The notes under the pieces are model-generated. The model had not been told where the DNA came from and did not search any database. It saw nothing but the letters and a program-made list of their open reading frames with translations. A stretch of 64,000 nt of DNA from Succinivibrionaceae bacterium (GTDB lineage: Bacteria; Pseudomonadota; Gammaproteobacteria; Enterobacterales; Succinivibrionaceae). The stretch is taken from contig JAHZGH010000006.1 of assembly GCA_019420905.1 (NCBI GenBank), forward strand, positions 1 through 64,000, given 5' to 3'. How positions within the stretch are numbered: position 1 is the stretch's first letter; every line of letters begins with the position of its first letter. A program made the translations under genes and the position numbers. This document shows, in pieces, positions 1 through 8,267 of this stretch.

Positions 1-47
1 TGGTAGTGCAACGTACGTTTGTGTGAGAGTAGATCACCGCCGGGCTT
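1..47 (+). rRNA. rrf: 5S ribosomal RNA, 3' end only
   Basis: The first bases match the 3' third of a gammaproteobacterial 5S rRNA: a TGGTAGTG start, then GAGAGTAG and a closing GCCGGGC that would pair with the missing 5' end. The gene is cut by the window edge. A tRNA-Thr follows within about 8 bases, the same order as in E. coli rrnD, so this is the distal end of an rRNA operon. The exact 3' end is uncertain by a few bases. Confidence 0.85.
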
Positions 48-55
48 CCTTTTTT

Positions 56-131
56 GCTGATATGGCTCAGTTGGTAGAGCGCACCCTTGGTAAGGGTGAG
101 GTCCCGAGTTCGATTCTCGGTATCAGCACCA
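56..131 (+). tRNA. tRNA-Thr (anticodon GGT)
   Basis: A full cloverleaf is visible. The acceptor arms GCTGATA and TATCAGC pair, the anticodon stem CACCC/GGGTG carries the loop TTGGTAA (anticodon GGT), the T-loop is GTTCGATTC, and CCA is encoded. It sits about 8 bases after 5S rRNA and is probably processed from the rRNA operon transcript. Confidence 0.97.
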
Positions 132-149
132 GTTTTGTGTATTTTTATG

Positions 150-210
150 AAATTCCAGCCTCAGGGTTTGGAATTTTTTTTATTTAGATCGCCTAAGCGA
201 TCTTTTTTTT
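150..210 (+). terminator. Tandem terminators of the rRNA/tRNA operon
   Basis: Two hairpins lie in a row, each followed by a T-run. The first pairs AAATTCCA (150-157) with TGGAATTT (169-176). The second pairs AGATCGC (186-192) with GCGATCT (197-203) and is followed by eight T. Double terminators are common at rRNA operon ends. The element also separates the operon from the convergent degS. Confidence 0.85.
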
Positions 211-1292
211 TAATCAATAACGGTCTTATCTTCAGTCAAAGTAACTTCTACATTAATTTTTTTGTCATTACGGATAATGTTGAAACTTAAGCTAGTCCCT
301 GGTTTTGAGTTAGAAATAATAGCTATCAATTCTTTGACGCCAGTAATCTTTTGATTGTTTACATTGACGATTATATCGCCTTCATAAATGATTCCTGATG
401 CAGGACCGCTTGGATCTACGTAGCCAACTTTAACTCCGTTTATATTTGATCCTAAACCAAGGTTCTCATCATCAGCTATACCTAAGTATCCTCGTATTAC
501 TCTGCCGTGCTTTTTAATTTCCTCAGTTACATATCTAACCATTTTTGTTGGTACAGCAAATCCAATTCCATATGTTTGGTAGCCATTAAAAGAAGCTGTG
601 TTTACTCCAACAAGATTACCCTCGGTATTGATTAAGGCTCCTCCAGAATTTCCGTTATTTATTGGGGCATCTGTTTGAATGAGATCTTGTATACCCTGCC
701 GTATGTTCATCTGATTACGAGACAGCAGTCCTGAACCTGATCGTGAGGTAGCAGATATAATTCCGTGCGTAACAGTTTGTCCAAGATTATTAGGATTTCC
801 TATAGCTAAAACTACGTCTCCCACTTGAGGATCGTTATTTTCAAGCTCTATTGACGTAAGATCCTTGCCTTCCACCTTCAGCAGAGCTAAATCAGTACGT
901 CTGTCGCAGCCAACCACAAATGCCTGATACAGAGTTCCATCTCTAGTTTGAGCCCATATGGCATGATTAGGCTCATTTCCTGATGGAACTACATGGTAGT
1001 TAGTAACAATATAACCTGATGTACTAATAATTACACCGGAAGCGCTGCTGATTATTTTGCTATTATTAGGCGTTGTATAGCTTGAATTGAGTTCAGAAAC
1101 ATAGATGTTAACTACGCTAGGAGATGCCTTATTGACCGCATAAGCATAACTTTCGCTCGATACTCCTTTTGCATAAATAAAATCTCCTAAATGTTGTCCA
1201 GCATTAGGATTGATAACTAGGATACCAATTCCTAATGCCAGGCCTGAGATTATGGGTAAAGCTGTATAAAGTAATTTTCTTTTTGGACTCAT
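210..1292 (-). CDS. degS: Site-1 protease DegS (HtrA family, membrane anchored)
   Basis: Periplasmic serine protease anchored in the inner membrane. In relatives it senses misfolded outer-membrane proteins through its PDZ domain and makes the first cut in anti-sigma factor RseA. The protein has 360 residues, an N-terminal membrane anchor at about 8-27, a trypsin-like domain with the triad H100 (TNYHV), D134 (TDLALLK) and S216 (GNSGGAL), and one PDZ domain at about 265-350. A single PDZ plus an uncleaved anchor separates it from the soluble two-PDZ neighbour. The ATG has a strong AGGAG site. It lies downstream of degQ, but a terminator at 1388-1417 separates them, so it is probably transcribed on its own. 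rseA and rseP are not in the window. Confidence 0.9.
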   Translation of the reverse strand: MSPKRKLLYTALPIISGLALGIGILVINPNAGQHLGDFIYAKGVSSESYAYAVNKASPSVVNIYVSELNSSYTTPNNSKIISSASGVIISTSGYIVTNYHVVPSGNEPNHAIWAQTRDGTLYQAFVVGCDRRTDLALLKVEGKDLTSIELENNDPQVGDVVLAIGNPNNLGQTVTHGIISATSRSGSGLLSRNQMNIRQGIQDLIQTDAPINNGNSGGALINTEGNLVGVNTASFNGYQTYGIGFAVPTKMVRYVTEEIKKHGRVIRGYLGIADDENLGLGSNINGVKVGYVDPSGPASGIIYEGDIIVNVNNQKITGVKELIAIISNSKPGTSLSFNIIRNDKKINVEVTLTEDKTVID

Positions 1293-1387
1293 AAAGATCT
1301 CCTATAAATAAGATTGTATCTTATTTATTAAAAATAGATGTAATATGTTTTATTAAGGAAAACGTAAAAGAGGAAATTTATGATAAA

Positions 1388-1417
1388 AAAAGCTGTACTT
1401 TTAAGAGTACAGCTTTT
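1388..1417 (-). terminator. Rho-independent terminator after degQ
   Basis: On the minus strand AAAAGCTGTACT pairs with AGTACAGCTTTT (12 bp, 6-base loop) and is followed by further T. It lies just downstream of the degQ stop and before the degS start, so it should uncouple the two protease genes. Confidence 0.85.
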
Positions 1418-1431
1418 GATGTAAAGAAAAA

Positions 1432-2802
1432 TTATCTTATTGTTATATAGAGTTCAGTATCTCCACGCTGAATGCGTAAGGCGTTGATCCTGCCCTTGCT
1501 GCCTTCAAGATTCTTTTTTAGTTCATTGATATTCTTTACTTTAGTACGGTTAACAGCAGTAATGATGTCGCCTTCTTTAAGACCTATGCGTTGAGCTAAG
1601 GAACCTTTTTCTACAGCAGTGATTTCAACTCCTTGATTATCTTTTGCATTGGCAATTTGGGCACCAGCAAAGGCTTTAGATAATTCAGAGGCGTTGCTGA
1701 CAGTAGCAATAGCATTTTCATCTAAGGTGACATTAATTACCATATTACGCCCATCACGGAATAAGCCAATTTGGATTTTGCTTCCAGCTCTTTGTGTTGC
1801 AATAATTGCACGTAACTGACCAAAAGAAGTGACTTCTTTGCCATTGATAGAGGTAATAATATCTCCTGATTTAATTCCAGCTTTATCTGCGGCACTACCA
1901 GGCTGGACTTCATTTACGAAGGCTCCATTATGTTTGTCGTAACCAAAGTTTTGTGCTAAATCAGCATTTAATTCTGTTCCTGTAACGCCGAGCATTCCGC
2001 GTTTGACTTCACCGTAGTCTAAAAGCTGATTAACAACATTTTTTACCATATTGGTAGGAATTGCAAAACCGATGCCGATGTTGCCTCCGCTAGGTGCCAT
2101 GATAGCGGTATTGATGCCAATAAGCTCGCCGTTTAGGTTTAATAGGGCTCCACCTGAATTTCCTGAGTTAATGGCAGCATCAGTCTGAATAAAGTTTTCT
2201 ATGTTTTCAATATTCAGGCCAGATCTTCCTAAAGCTGAAACAATGCCTGAGGTTACAGTCTGACCTAAGCCGTAAGGATTACCAATAGCTATAGCAAAAT
2301 CGCCAACCTCAATTTTGTCAGAGTCTGCCATAGTAATTTCTGTAAGGTTTGAAGCTTTTTTTAATTTTAATAAAGCCAGATCGGTATGTTCATCAGCGCC
2401 TATTAAGCTAGCTTCAAATTCACGACCATCAGAGGTAGAAATTTTTATTTCGTCAGCGTCATCTATTACGTGGAAGTTAGTAACTACATAGCCTTTCTTA
2501 GCATTGATAATTACTCCTGAACCTAACGCCTGAAATTGACGCTCTTGTTTTTGTCCAAAGTCCATGCCAGGGAAGAAGAAACGAAATTCTTCCGGTAATT
2601 GGAAAGTTTGAACATTTTTCTTTCCTTTGACGGAGATATTTACAACACCCGGAATTACTTGCTTGATCATAGGAGCTAAAGAAGGAAGCTGTCCTGATGC
2701 TTCAAGACTACCTAAGATTGGAGCTGAAGCATTAGCTACAGATGATACAGCTAAAGATAAGGCTAAACCAGCTGCCAAAAGGGTGCTTTTATATTTTTTC
2801 AT
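1432..2802 (-). CDS. degQ: Periplasmic serine endoprotease DegQ/DegP
   Basis: Soluble periplasmic HtrA protease/chaperone acting on misfolded envelope proteins. The frame opens at 2838, but the ATG at 2802 is chosen because AGGAG lies 7 bases upstream and it begins a clear signal peptide (MKKYKSTLLAAG, cleavage near ANA-SAP). From that start the protein has 456 residues, with triad H111, D141 and S216 (GNSGGALL), followed by two PDZ domains at about 245-335 and 360-450. DegQ rather than DegP is favoured by the degS-degQ-zapG gene order, but the sequence alone does not fully separate the two. zapG ends 28 bases upstream with no terminator seen, so the two may be co-transcribed. Confidence 0.88.
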   Translation of the reverse strand: MKKYKSTLLAAGLALSLAVSSVANASAPILGSLEASGQLPSLAPMIKQVIPGVVNISVKGKKNVQTFQLPEEFRFFFPGMDFGQKQERQFQALGSGVIINAKKGYVVTNFHVIDDADEIKISTSDGREFEASLIGADEHTDLALLKLKKASNLTEITMADSDKIEVGDFAIAIGNPYGLGQTVTSGIVSALGRSGLNIENIENFIQTDAAINSGNSGGALLNLNGELIGINTAIMAPSGGNIGIGFAIPTNMVKNVVNQLLDYGEVKRGMLGVTGTELNADLAQNFGYDKHNGAFVNEVQPGSAADKAGIKSGDIITSINGKEVTSFGQLRAIIATQRAGSKIQIGLFRDGRNMVINVTLDENAIATVSNASELSKAFAGAQIANAKDNQGVEITAVEKGSLAQRIGLKEGDIITAVNRTKVKNINELKKNLEGSKGRINALRIQRGDTELYITIR

Positions 2803-2830
2803 TACAAATCTCCTAGTTATAGAATTTGTA

Positions 2831-3292
2831 TTATTCATTTGTTTTATTTAAATCTTTTTCATTTTTAGTTGAGACAGATTGCATATTTTCGCTGTCGCTT
2901 TTATTATTTTGGGAAATTACCTCTACTTGAGAGCCTTTTTTCTCATTTTTATTATTTTGAATATTTTCGACCTTTTCATCGTCGGCTTGTAAATCTTCAA
3001 TAGAAATAAATAGCTCGTTACCAACAGTACTCATCTTTTCTGAGGCGCCGTGCATGAATTCTGCATAACGGTGATAGCTATTATCGAGCTGTGAAAACAG
3101 ATCTGAGGATGTTTTTAAAAACTCATCTATAGAACGTTGCGCATTAGCCAGATCTCTGCGTGATTTTAATAATTCATCTTGCATGCGGTGACTTTTTAAG
3201 AATCTTGTAATGGTGACATAACAAAGAGCTACGCCTGCAATTAAGCCTGCTATGAAGTAAAGGGAATAAACTACATATTGAGATTCTGTCAT
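2831..3292 (-). CDS. zapG: Division and envelope factor ZapG (YhcB, DUF1043)
   Basis: Small inner-membrane protein of 153 residues with one N-terminal transmembrane helix (about 8-28), then a long cytoplasmic coiled coil (about 32-90) and a charged, low-complexity tail rich in K, N, S and E. The family (YhcB) links cell division with envelope synthesis in E. coli. The call rests on this architecture, on the family pattern of short repeating charged helices, and on its place upstream of degQ-degS and near rplM, as in E. coli. zapE, which lies next to it in E. coli, is absent. An AGGAAG site lies upstream of the ATG. Confidence 0.8.
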   Translation of the reverse strand: MTESQYVVYSLYFIAGLIAGVALCYVTITRFLKSHRMQDELLKSRRDLANAQRSIDEFLKTSSDLFSQLDNSYHRYAEFMHGASEKMSTVGNELFISIEDLQADDEKVENIQNNKNEKKGSQVEVISQNNKSDSENMQSVSTKNEKDLNKTNE

Positions 3293-3670
3293 AGTGGAGC
3301 TTCCTATATTTAAAGATGCACTTGAATGATAAATGTAATTTTAGCAACTTATCTTAATCTTTACTCAAGCATAAAAGATAAATCTTCATCTCCTTTGGCT
3401 AGATAATAATTACCTAAACTTAGCTGAGACTTAGGTCACAAAGTTTTTTAATAAAAAATTACAGCTAGGAAGTTTGCTCAATTTTGTAAATTTTTATAGA
3501 TATGAGCAGCACTAAGTATTCTGCATGATATTTGTTTGTAAAGAGCATAGCTTAATCATAAAAATGATAAGCAAGCTTAAATATTTTCTGATTATTTTTT
3601 AATGATATATTGCTGAAGGAACAATATGTAATATAAAAAAATATAATTTTTTTCTAGAAAATTTTTCGCT
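3293..3670. other. Intergenic gap between zapG and the rplM promoter
   Basis: AT-rich DNA between divergent zapG and rplM. It must carry the zapG promoter, but no confident hexamer pair was identified. No gene or repeat was recognised. In E. coli zapE lies between these genes; no trace of it is visible. Confidence 0.5.
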
Positions 3671-3683
3671 TATAATGTATAAT
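3671..3683 (+). promoter_or_regulatory. rplM-rpsI promoter -10 region
   Basis: Two overlapping perfect -10 hexamers, TATAAT at 3671-3676 and again at 3678-3683, are followed by a GC-rich start GCGCCCC near 3690. The upstream DNA is A/T-tract rich, as at strong ribosomal-protein promoters. No good -35 was fixed. Confidence 0.65.
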
Positions 3684-3689
3684 CTTTGC

Positions 3690-3834
3690 GCCCCTCTAAT
3701 CGAAAGGCCGGATTCCCACCCGTGTGTTTCGATGCAGTTTGTCGAGATGACAGGCTGTTTGGAAAAGAGTTCGATTAGCTGGATGGCTATTCGATTGTTT
3801 AAAGGATTTTTATCCTTCAAAAAAGGGTTTTTAG
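3690..3834 (+). promoter_or_regulatory. Structured 5' leader of rplM (candidate L13 autoregulatory RNA)
   Basis: About 145 bases of leader lie between the promoter and the rplM start. CTAATCGAA (3696-3704) is perfectly complementary to TTCGATTAG (3770-3778), closing a domain of about 83 nt. A second copy of the partner, TTCGATT (3790-3796), could compete for the same strand. AAGGAT/ATCCTT (3802-3807 with 3812-3817) makes a hairpin just before the ribosome-binding region. L13 is known to repress its own operon in E. coli. That this leader does the same is an inference. Confidence 0.55.
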
Positions 3835-4263
3835 ATGAAAACTTATGTTGCAAAACCGTCAACCATTAAGCGTGACTGGTTTGTTGTTGATGCTGAGGGC
3901 CAGACTTTAGGCCGTATCGCTACTGAAATCGCTACTCGTTTACGTGGCAAGCACAAGCCGGAGTATACTCCGTTCTTAGATACTGGCGATTATGTTATCG
4001 TAATCAATGCTTCTAAGGTTTGTGTAACCGGTAATAAGACTAACGACAAGATGTATTATCACCATACTGGTTTCCCAGGTGGTATCAAGTCTGAGTCTTT
4101 CAAGAAGCTTGTTGAGCGTAAGCCTGAGGAAATTATCGAGAGAGCCGTCCGTGGTATGTTGCCGAAGGGACCATTAGGCCGTGAGATGTTCCGTAAGCTC
4201 AAGGTATATGCTGGCGCAGAGCACAAACATGCTGCTCAACAGCCTCAGGTTATCAAGTTTTAA
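3835..4263 (+). CDS. rplM: 50S ribosomal protein L13
   Basis: Early-assembling large-subunit protein of 142 residues, the usual length. It opens MKTYVAKPSTIKRDW and shows the family blocks QTLGRIATEIA, HTGFPGG, and the MLPKGPLGR element near residues 102-110. It is the first gene of the rplM-rpsI operon, with 13 bases to rpsI. Codon choice is biased in the way of highly expressed genes. Likely regulated through its leader (3690-3834). Confidence 0.98.
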   Translation: MKTYVAKPSTIKRDWFVVDAEGQTLGRIATEIATRLRGKHKPEYTPFLDTGDYVIVINASKVCVTGNKTNDKMYYHHTGFPGGIKSESFKKLVERKPEEIIERAVRGMLPKGPLGREMFRKLKVYAGAEHKHAAQQPQVIKF

Positions 4264-4276
4264 GGAGCATTAACAA

Positions 4277-4669
4277 ATGGCTGCAAATCAGTATTATGGT
4301 ACCGGTCGTCGTAAGGACGCTACCGCTCGTGTTTTCTTAAAGCAGGGTACCGGTAAAGTCGAAATCAATGGCAGAACTTTAGAGCAGTATTTCGGTCGTC
4401 CGACTTCTCGCATGGTTGTCTCTCAGCCGTTAGAGCTCTTAGAGATTGGCGATAAGTTTGATATTTACATCACCGTTAAGGGTGGTGGTATTTCAGGTCA
4501 AGCTGGTGCTATTCGTCACGGTATTACCAGAGCTCTCATTCAGTATGATGAGTCTTTCCGTCCGGCATTGCGTAAAGCTGGATTCGTAACTCGTGATGCT
4601 CGTACCGTTGAGCGTAAAAAGGTTGGTTTACACAAAGCTCGTAAGCGCCCGCAGTACAGCAAGCGTTAA
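4277..4669 (+). CDS. rpsI: 30S ribosomal protein S9
   Basis: Small-subunit protein of 130 residues whose basic C-terminal tail reaches the P-site tRNA. Family blocks visible are YYGTGRRKDATARVF near the start, GGGISGQAGAIRHGI in the middle, and the terminal RKRPQYSKR. It follows rplM with an AAGGAG site and is closed by a strong terminator at 4695-4719. Confidence 0.98.
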   Translation: MAANQYYGTGRRKDATARVFLKQGTGKVEINGRTLEQYFGRPTSRMVVSQPLELLEIGDKFDIYITVKGGGISGQAGAIRHGITRALIQYDESFRPALRKAGFVTRDARTVERKKVGLHKARKRPQYSKR

Positions 4670-4694
4670 TTTGCATTTTGTGTACAAAGAAAAG

Positions 4695-4719
4695 CCCCTG
4701 CCTGTGCAGGGGTTTTTTT
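4695..4719 (+). terminator. Rho-independent terminator of rplM-rpsI
   Basis: CCCCTGC (4695-4701) pairs with GCAGGGG (4706-4712) over a CTGT loop, followed directly by seven T. Confidence 0.95.
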
Positions 4720-5209
4720 ATGTCCATAATGCTAGAGTGTAAAATTAGTTTTTCTTGAAAAAATTAAATGAGCTTATTGTCTGCTATATGGATTGATTAT
4801 ATATAAGCTAAAATTAGCTGGATTTTATAATGTCTGCGGAAAGATTAAATTTTTTGTGTTGGATAATGTAGGCTGTTTTATTTGTTAAATTATCAATATT
4901 GGCAAATTAGTTAATATTTTGAATTTAAATCAATAAAATAAGCAGTGATCTCAGATCTAAAAAGCTAATTTACTATCTTTTTTATATAGAAATGTGTACA
5001 TGCGTACATAAAAAAATATCTTCTTAAGAAGTTATTTTTAATTGTAAATAGAATTTTTATCGAGAACAAGCTATTGAGACTTTAGTTTAAAAGATCCTAA
5101 GATATATATTCAGGATACGAATTAGGTGCTTTGCCTTATTATATATAAGGAAATTTGAACTATTTTTAATTATTTGCTGTTTTACTGGCAAGAATTTTAA
5201 GGGTGCTGT
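4720..5209. other. Long AT-rich gap where sspA would be expected
   Basis: About 490 bases without a convincing gene. In E. coli sspA lies between rpsI and sspB; no sspA reading frame or remnant could be recognised here. Two small inverted repeats stand out: TGTAC-ATGC-GTACA near 4993-5006, and CCTTAT/ATAAGG (5134-5139 with 5145-5150) shortly before sspB. The sspB promoter must lie here, but no hexamer pair is called. Confidence 0.5.
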
Positions 5210-5707
5210 ATGAGCAAAAAGATGACGTCATTTAAACCTTATTTATTTTCGGCTTGGTATGAGTGGCTGACTGATAATTATATAACTCCGCATCTTGTTG
5301 TAGATGCCACAGTTGATGGAGTACAAGTACCAAGGGCTTATGTAAAGGATAATAATATTGTTTTATCAATGGCTCCGGCAGCAATTCATGATTATCAATT
5401 AAAAAGCAATGGTGTATCTTTTAAAGCTATGTTTCGTGGTGTAAGCGAAGATATATTTGTACCTTTTAAGGCTATGGTTTATATGATAGCAGTTGAAAAT
5501 GGTCAGGGATTCCCAATAGGAGAGATCTTAGATAGCTTTAGTAATGATGAAGATGAAGAGCAGCTTAGTTTAGATAAAGATGAAAGTAAAAAAAATGATG
5601 AAGAGGAACCTTTATTTTCACTTGCTGACAGTAATACACATGATTCAGAGCCTGAGACAAAGAATAATACGGTAAATGTTCCTAGTTTCGAGATTGTCAA
5701 AGACTAA
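5210..5707 (+). CDS. sspB: ClpXP protease specificity-enhancing factor SspB
   Basis: Adaptor that delivers ssrA-tagged peptides from stalled ribosomes to ClpXP. The 165 residues split into a substrate-binding domain (about 5-112, with the family run YEWLTDNYITPHL and the FKAMFRGVSEDIFVPF block) and a long acidic, disordered linker. In SspB this linker ends in a short ClpX-binding module, here probably the last residues VPSFEIVKD. The start has an AAGGGTG site. It follows the rplM-rpsI block as in E. coli, but sspA is missing, so sspB should be transcribed alone. A shared terminator at 5716-5739 closes it. Confidence 0.93.
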   Translation: MSKKMTSFKPYLFSAWYEWLTDNYITPHLVVDATVDGVQVPRAYVKDNNIVLSMAPAAIHDYQLKSNGVSFKAMFRGVSEDIFVPFKAMVYMIAVENGQGFPIGEILDSFSNDEDEEQLSLDKDESKKNDEEEPLFSLADSNTHDSEPETKNNTVNVPSFEIVKD

Positions 5708-5715
5708 CTTTAATA

Positions 5716-5739
5716 AAAATGCGCCGAAAGGCGCATTTT
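5716..5739. terminator. Bidirectional terminator between sspB and lpoA
   Basis: AAAATGCGCC (5716-5725) pairs with GGCGCATTTT (5730-5739) over a GAAA tetraloop. A/T runs on both sides let it work for both convergent genes. Confidence 0.93.
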
Positions 5740-5743
5740 TTAT

Positions 5744-7522
5744 TTAATTTCTTAAATCACCAAGCTTAACCCACATTGGCGAGGCTTCAATTAATCCCTT
5801 ATCCGTTAAGCTTAAATCTCCAGAGAGACCATGCATAACATCGTTTTTGTCTTTAGCAAGGGTGTCTAGGCTAAAAGCAAAATTTACAGCATCATATGCA
5901 GATGCAAAAATTCTTTGTACTTGAGAATTTGCTTTAGGCAAGCCTTGCATAAAGGAATTTTTCAATTCACTATCAGTTAAAAGCCAAGGCATATCTCCTA
6001 AAATAGCACCCTTTAAAACCAATTCTTGAGCTGAATTATTTATGCCTTGGTAACTTTTATCAGTCAAGTATACAGGTATATCTCGGGGCAGACTTGATTT
6101 GATAGTAACTGTATCTATGCCGCTTGCATAAATATAAACGCTATCTGCTGAAGAAAGGTTACAGGTCTGAGCAAAATTTTTAAGAAGGTTAGGATCTTGG
6201 TAACTGCAGGATTCAACTTTACCTACTTTTGAAAATTCGTTGGTAAAGGCGTTTTGAGCACGGATTGCACCGTTATCGTTGCTGTTATATATAATCATAG
6301 GTGATTTATAGCCGTCAGCATAAATTTTTGCAGCAGCTAAAGATCCTTCATAGTCAGGACCTAAATTAAAATACCATTGATTTATAGGACGGTTGTTATC
6401 CGGAGTATTGAGAACTATTGAAGGGATTTTTATATTATGAGAATTTAGGGCATTAACTTCAGGTTTTAAGATAGGACCAATGATTAGATTAGTATTATCT
6501 TTATTGATAGCGGCGACAATTTCTGAAATATTTTGCTTATTGGTGTCATAAAAGACTACTTTAGCTTGCGAAGCTCTATCATTAAGAGCAGTTAAAATGC
6601 CTAATTTGGCAGGATTGCCAACATTTTTTGCAAAGCGACCAGAAAGCGGCAATAAAACAGCAATCTTAGCATCATCATTTAATTTAAACAGGCTTTGCGG
6701 GTTAATATCAACAGGTATAACTTCTGATTTTTCACTTAAGCTTGTCCCTTCAAATGCAGGCTCATTTTTAAGAGGCGGCAGAATATAGGTACAGATGGGA
6801 TGCTGAGAGTATTTTTGTCTAAATTCTTTTAAGGTAGCATCTTTAATTTTTTGATTTTGAGATCTGTTTATAAGAGTATATTCCAGAAAACCTCTGTCGT
6901 TGTAATCCTGCGTATTATTTATTTGCTGGGCAATTTTATCTGTAGGTATGGCTTGCAGGAGATCTTTGCATTTGTTAACAACAATTATTTTATCCTGGCC
7001 ATTAACATAATCTAAAAGGTTTTTTTCTGCGTTATAAGCATCAAATTGATATTGGCTATCTTTAGTTTTATTAAATATTTTGCTTGAAACTGCAGAGCGT
7101 AATTGATAGTAATAAATGGCGGTGCTTTCGGGTAATGTCTGAGCATTGATATTTTTAAGCTCGCTGTAAGCCTGTTCTAATTTTCCAGTTCTGGAATTAA
7201 GTAAAGCTTCTAGAATCTGAGCTTGTGTGTGTTTATATGGATCTGATGCTAGTGAATAAATTTCATTTAAAGTATCTCTTGCAAGCTTAGCATCACCGGC
7301 ATTGACGCTACTGCGCATAAGTAAAATTAGGGCGTTAAAGCGCTCATTATCATTTACATTATTTACAAGATCAATATACTCTTTCTGATTTAGATTGAGA
7401 TTGCCAAAGGCCTGGGCACTACTGATGTTTTGATTACTAGTTGTGCAGGCACTTAAGGATAAAATTGCAGCTGTAATAACAGAACATACGGCAATATTTA
7501 ATCTAGAATTTTTAGCTTTCAC
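5744..7522 (-). CDS. lpoA: Outer-membrane lipoprotein LpoA, activator of PBP1A
   Basis: Outer-membrane lipoprotein that reaches through the periplasm to activate the peptidoglycan synthase PBP1A. It has 592 residues with a lipobox LSAC and lipidated C26. The N-terminal half (about 35-260) is helical and TPR-like. The C-terminal half (from KIAVLLPLSGRF, about residue 285) is a periplasmic-binding-protein fold, the PBP1A-contacting domain. The start codon is GTG at 7522, with AAGGA 8 bases upstream. It is divergent from rsmI, whereas in E. coli rsmI and lpoA are also neighbours. yraN and diaA, the usual followers, are not here. Confidence 0.92.
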   Translation of the reverse strand: MKAKNSRLNIAVCSVITAAILSLSACTTSNQNISSAQAFGNLNLNQKEYIDLVNNVNDNERFNALILLMRSSVNAGDAKLARDTLNEIYSLASDPYKHTQAQILEALLNSRTGKLEQAYSELKNINAQTLPESTAIYYYQLRSAVSSKIFNKTKDSQYQFDAYNAEKNLLDYVNGQDKIIVVNKCKDLLQAIPTDKIAQQINNTQDYNDRGFLEYTLINRSQNQKIKDATLKEFRQKYSQHPICTYILPPLKNEPAFEGTSLSEKSEVIPVDINPQSLFKLNDDAKIAVLLPLSGRFAKNVGNPAKLGILTALNDRASQAKVVFYDTNKQNISEIVAAINKDNTNLIIGPILKPEVNALNSHNIKIPSIVLNTPDNNRPINQWYFNLGPDYEGSLAAAKIYADGYKSPMIIYNSNDNGAIRAQNAFTNEFSKVGKVESCSYQDPNLLKNFAQTCNLSSADSVYIYASGIDTVTIKSSLPRDIPVYLTDKSYQGINNSAQELVLKGAILGDMPWLLTDSELKNSFMQGLPKANSQVQRIFASAYDAVNFAFSLDTLAKDKNDVMHGLSGDLSLTDKGLIEASPMWVKLGDLRN

Positions 7523-8267
7523 TGTAATTTCCTTGAACTAATCAACAGATTGCAGGTTAGTATAACCTGCACTCAATTTTTTAGACTTTATCAAGCTTTG
7601 TCTGGCTGAGAATAGGATTATCGTCAGATATAATCATGGCATGATATAAAAGTAGTTCAATTGCCAATATATTGCGTCTGAGCACTTAATTAAGATAGGT
7701 ATATAAAGCAATACTTTTCTTATTATTGTGCGTCCCACTCCGTTAAAGCCATGAAATCCGTTACCTCTACTCACAGTGTTTATAACCTCAAAGCTTACTT
7801 TAATTAGTTATGGCTTAATGCTAAAGCGATGGCCATAATAACGGTGCTTGAGGAAATTTTCTGAAAAGTATGCTCTCATTATAGCGTTAATTTGTGGGAA
7901 ATTATTAGAATAATCAGAGTAAGGTCTGCTTTTTAATGTATAGCCTCTTACTTTTATGGCTGCTTTAGATATAGGGAAGCTTAAATTCATCTGCATATAA
8001 GGAATAATCAGATTTTAATAACAGGTACTTTTTATAATGATTAAGAATTTAAACTAGAGGTTAGTATTTAGCTGGATTAGGCAATTGGAATAAATATATA
8101 TTTATTTAGAATTATATCAGTAAGATAAAGATTAAATATCATTAAATTTATGCTTTTGGCCTTAGCTTGAGTAAAAATCAATATGTTGTCAGTTATCAGC
8201 ATAAGTCTTTATTTGTAATCAGAATTAAGATCGTATAATAGTAAAAAATAACTTTTTTGAGGGGCTT
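7523..8267. other. Longest gene-free gap, between lpoA and rsmI
   Basis: 745 bases between divergent genes. The only reading frame is on the minus strand: 62 codons from 7996 to a TAA at 7808-7810. The same frame continues beyond that stop to a TGA near 7637, giving about 119 codons with one internal stop. The translation is not recognised and has no clear ribosome site. It may be a decayed gene or chance. Promoters for lpoA and rsmI should lie at the two ends. Confidence 0.4.

Noticed and set aside
3675..3869. Short frame through the rplM leader
   Set aside because: It begins at the promoter, overlaps the real rplM start and has no ribosome site; the structured leader is a better explanation.
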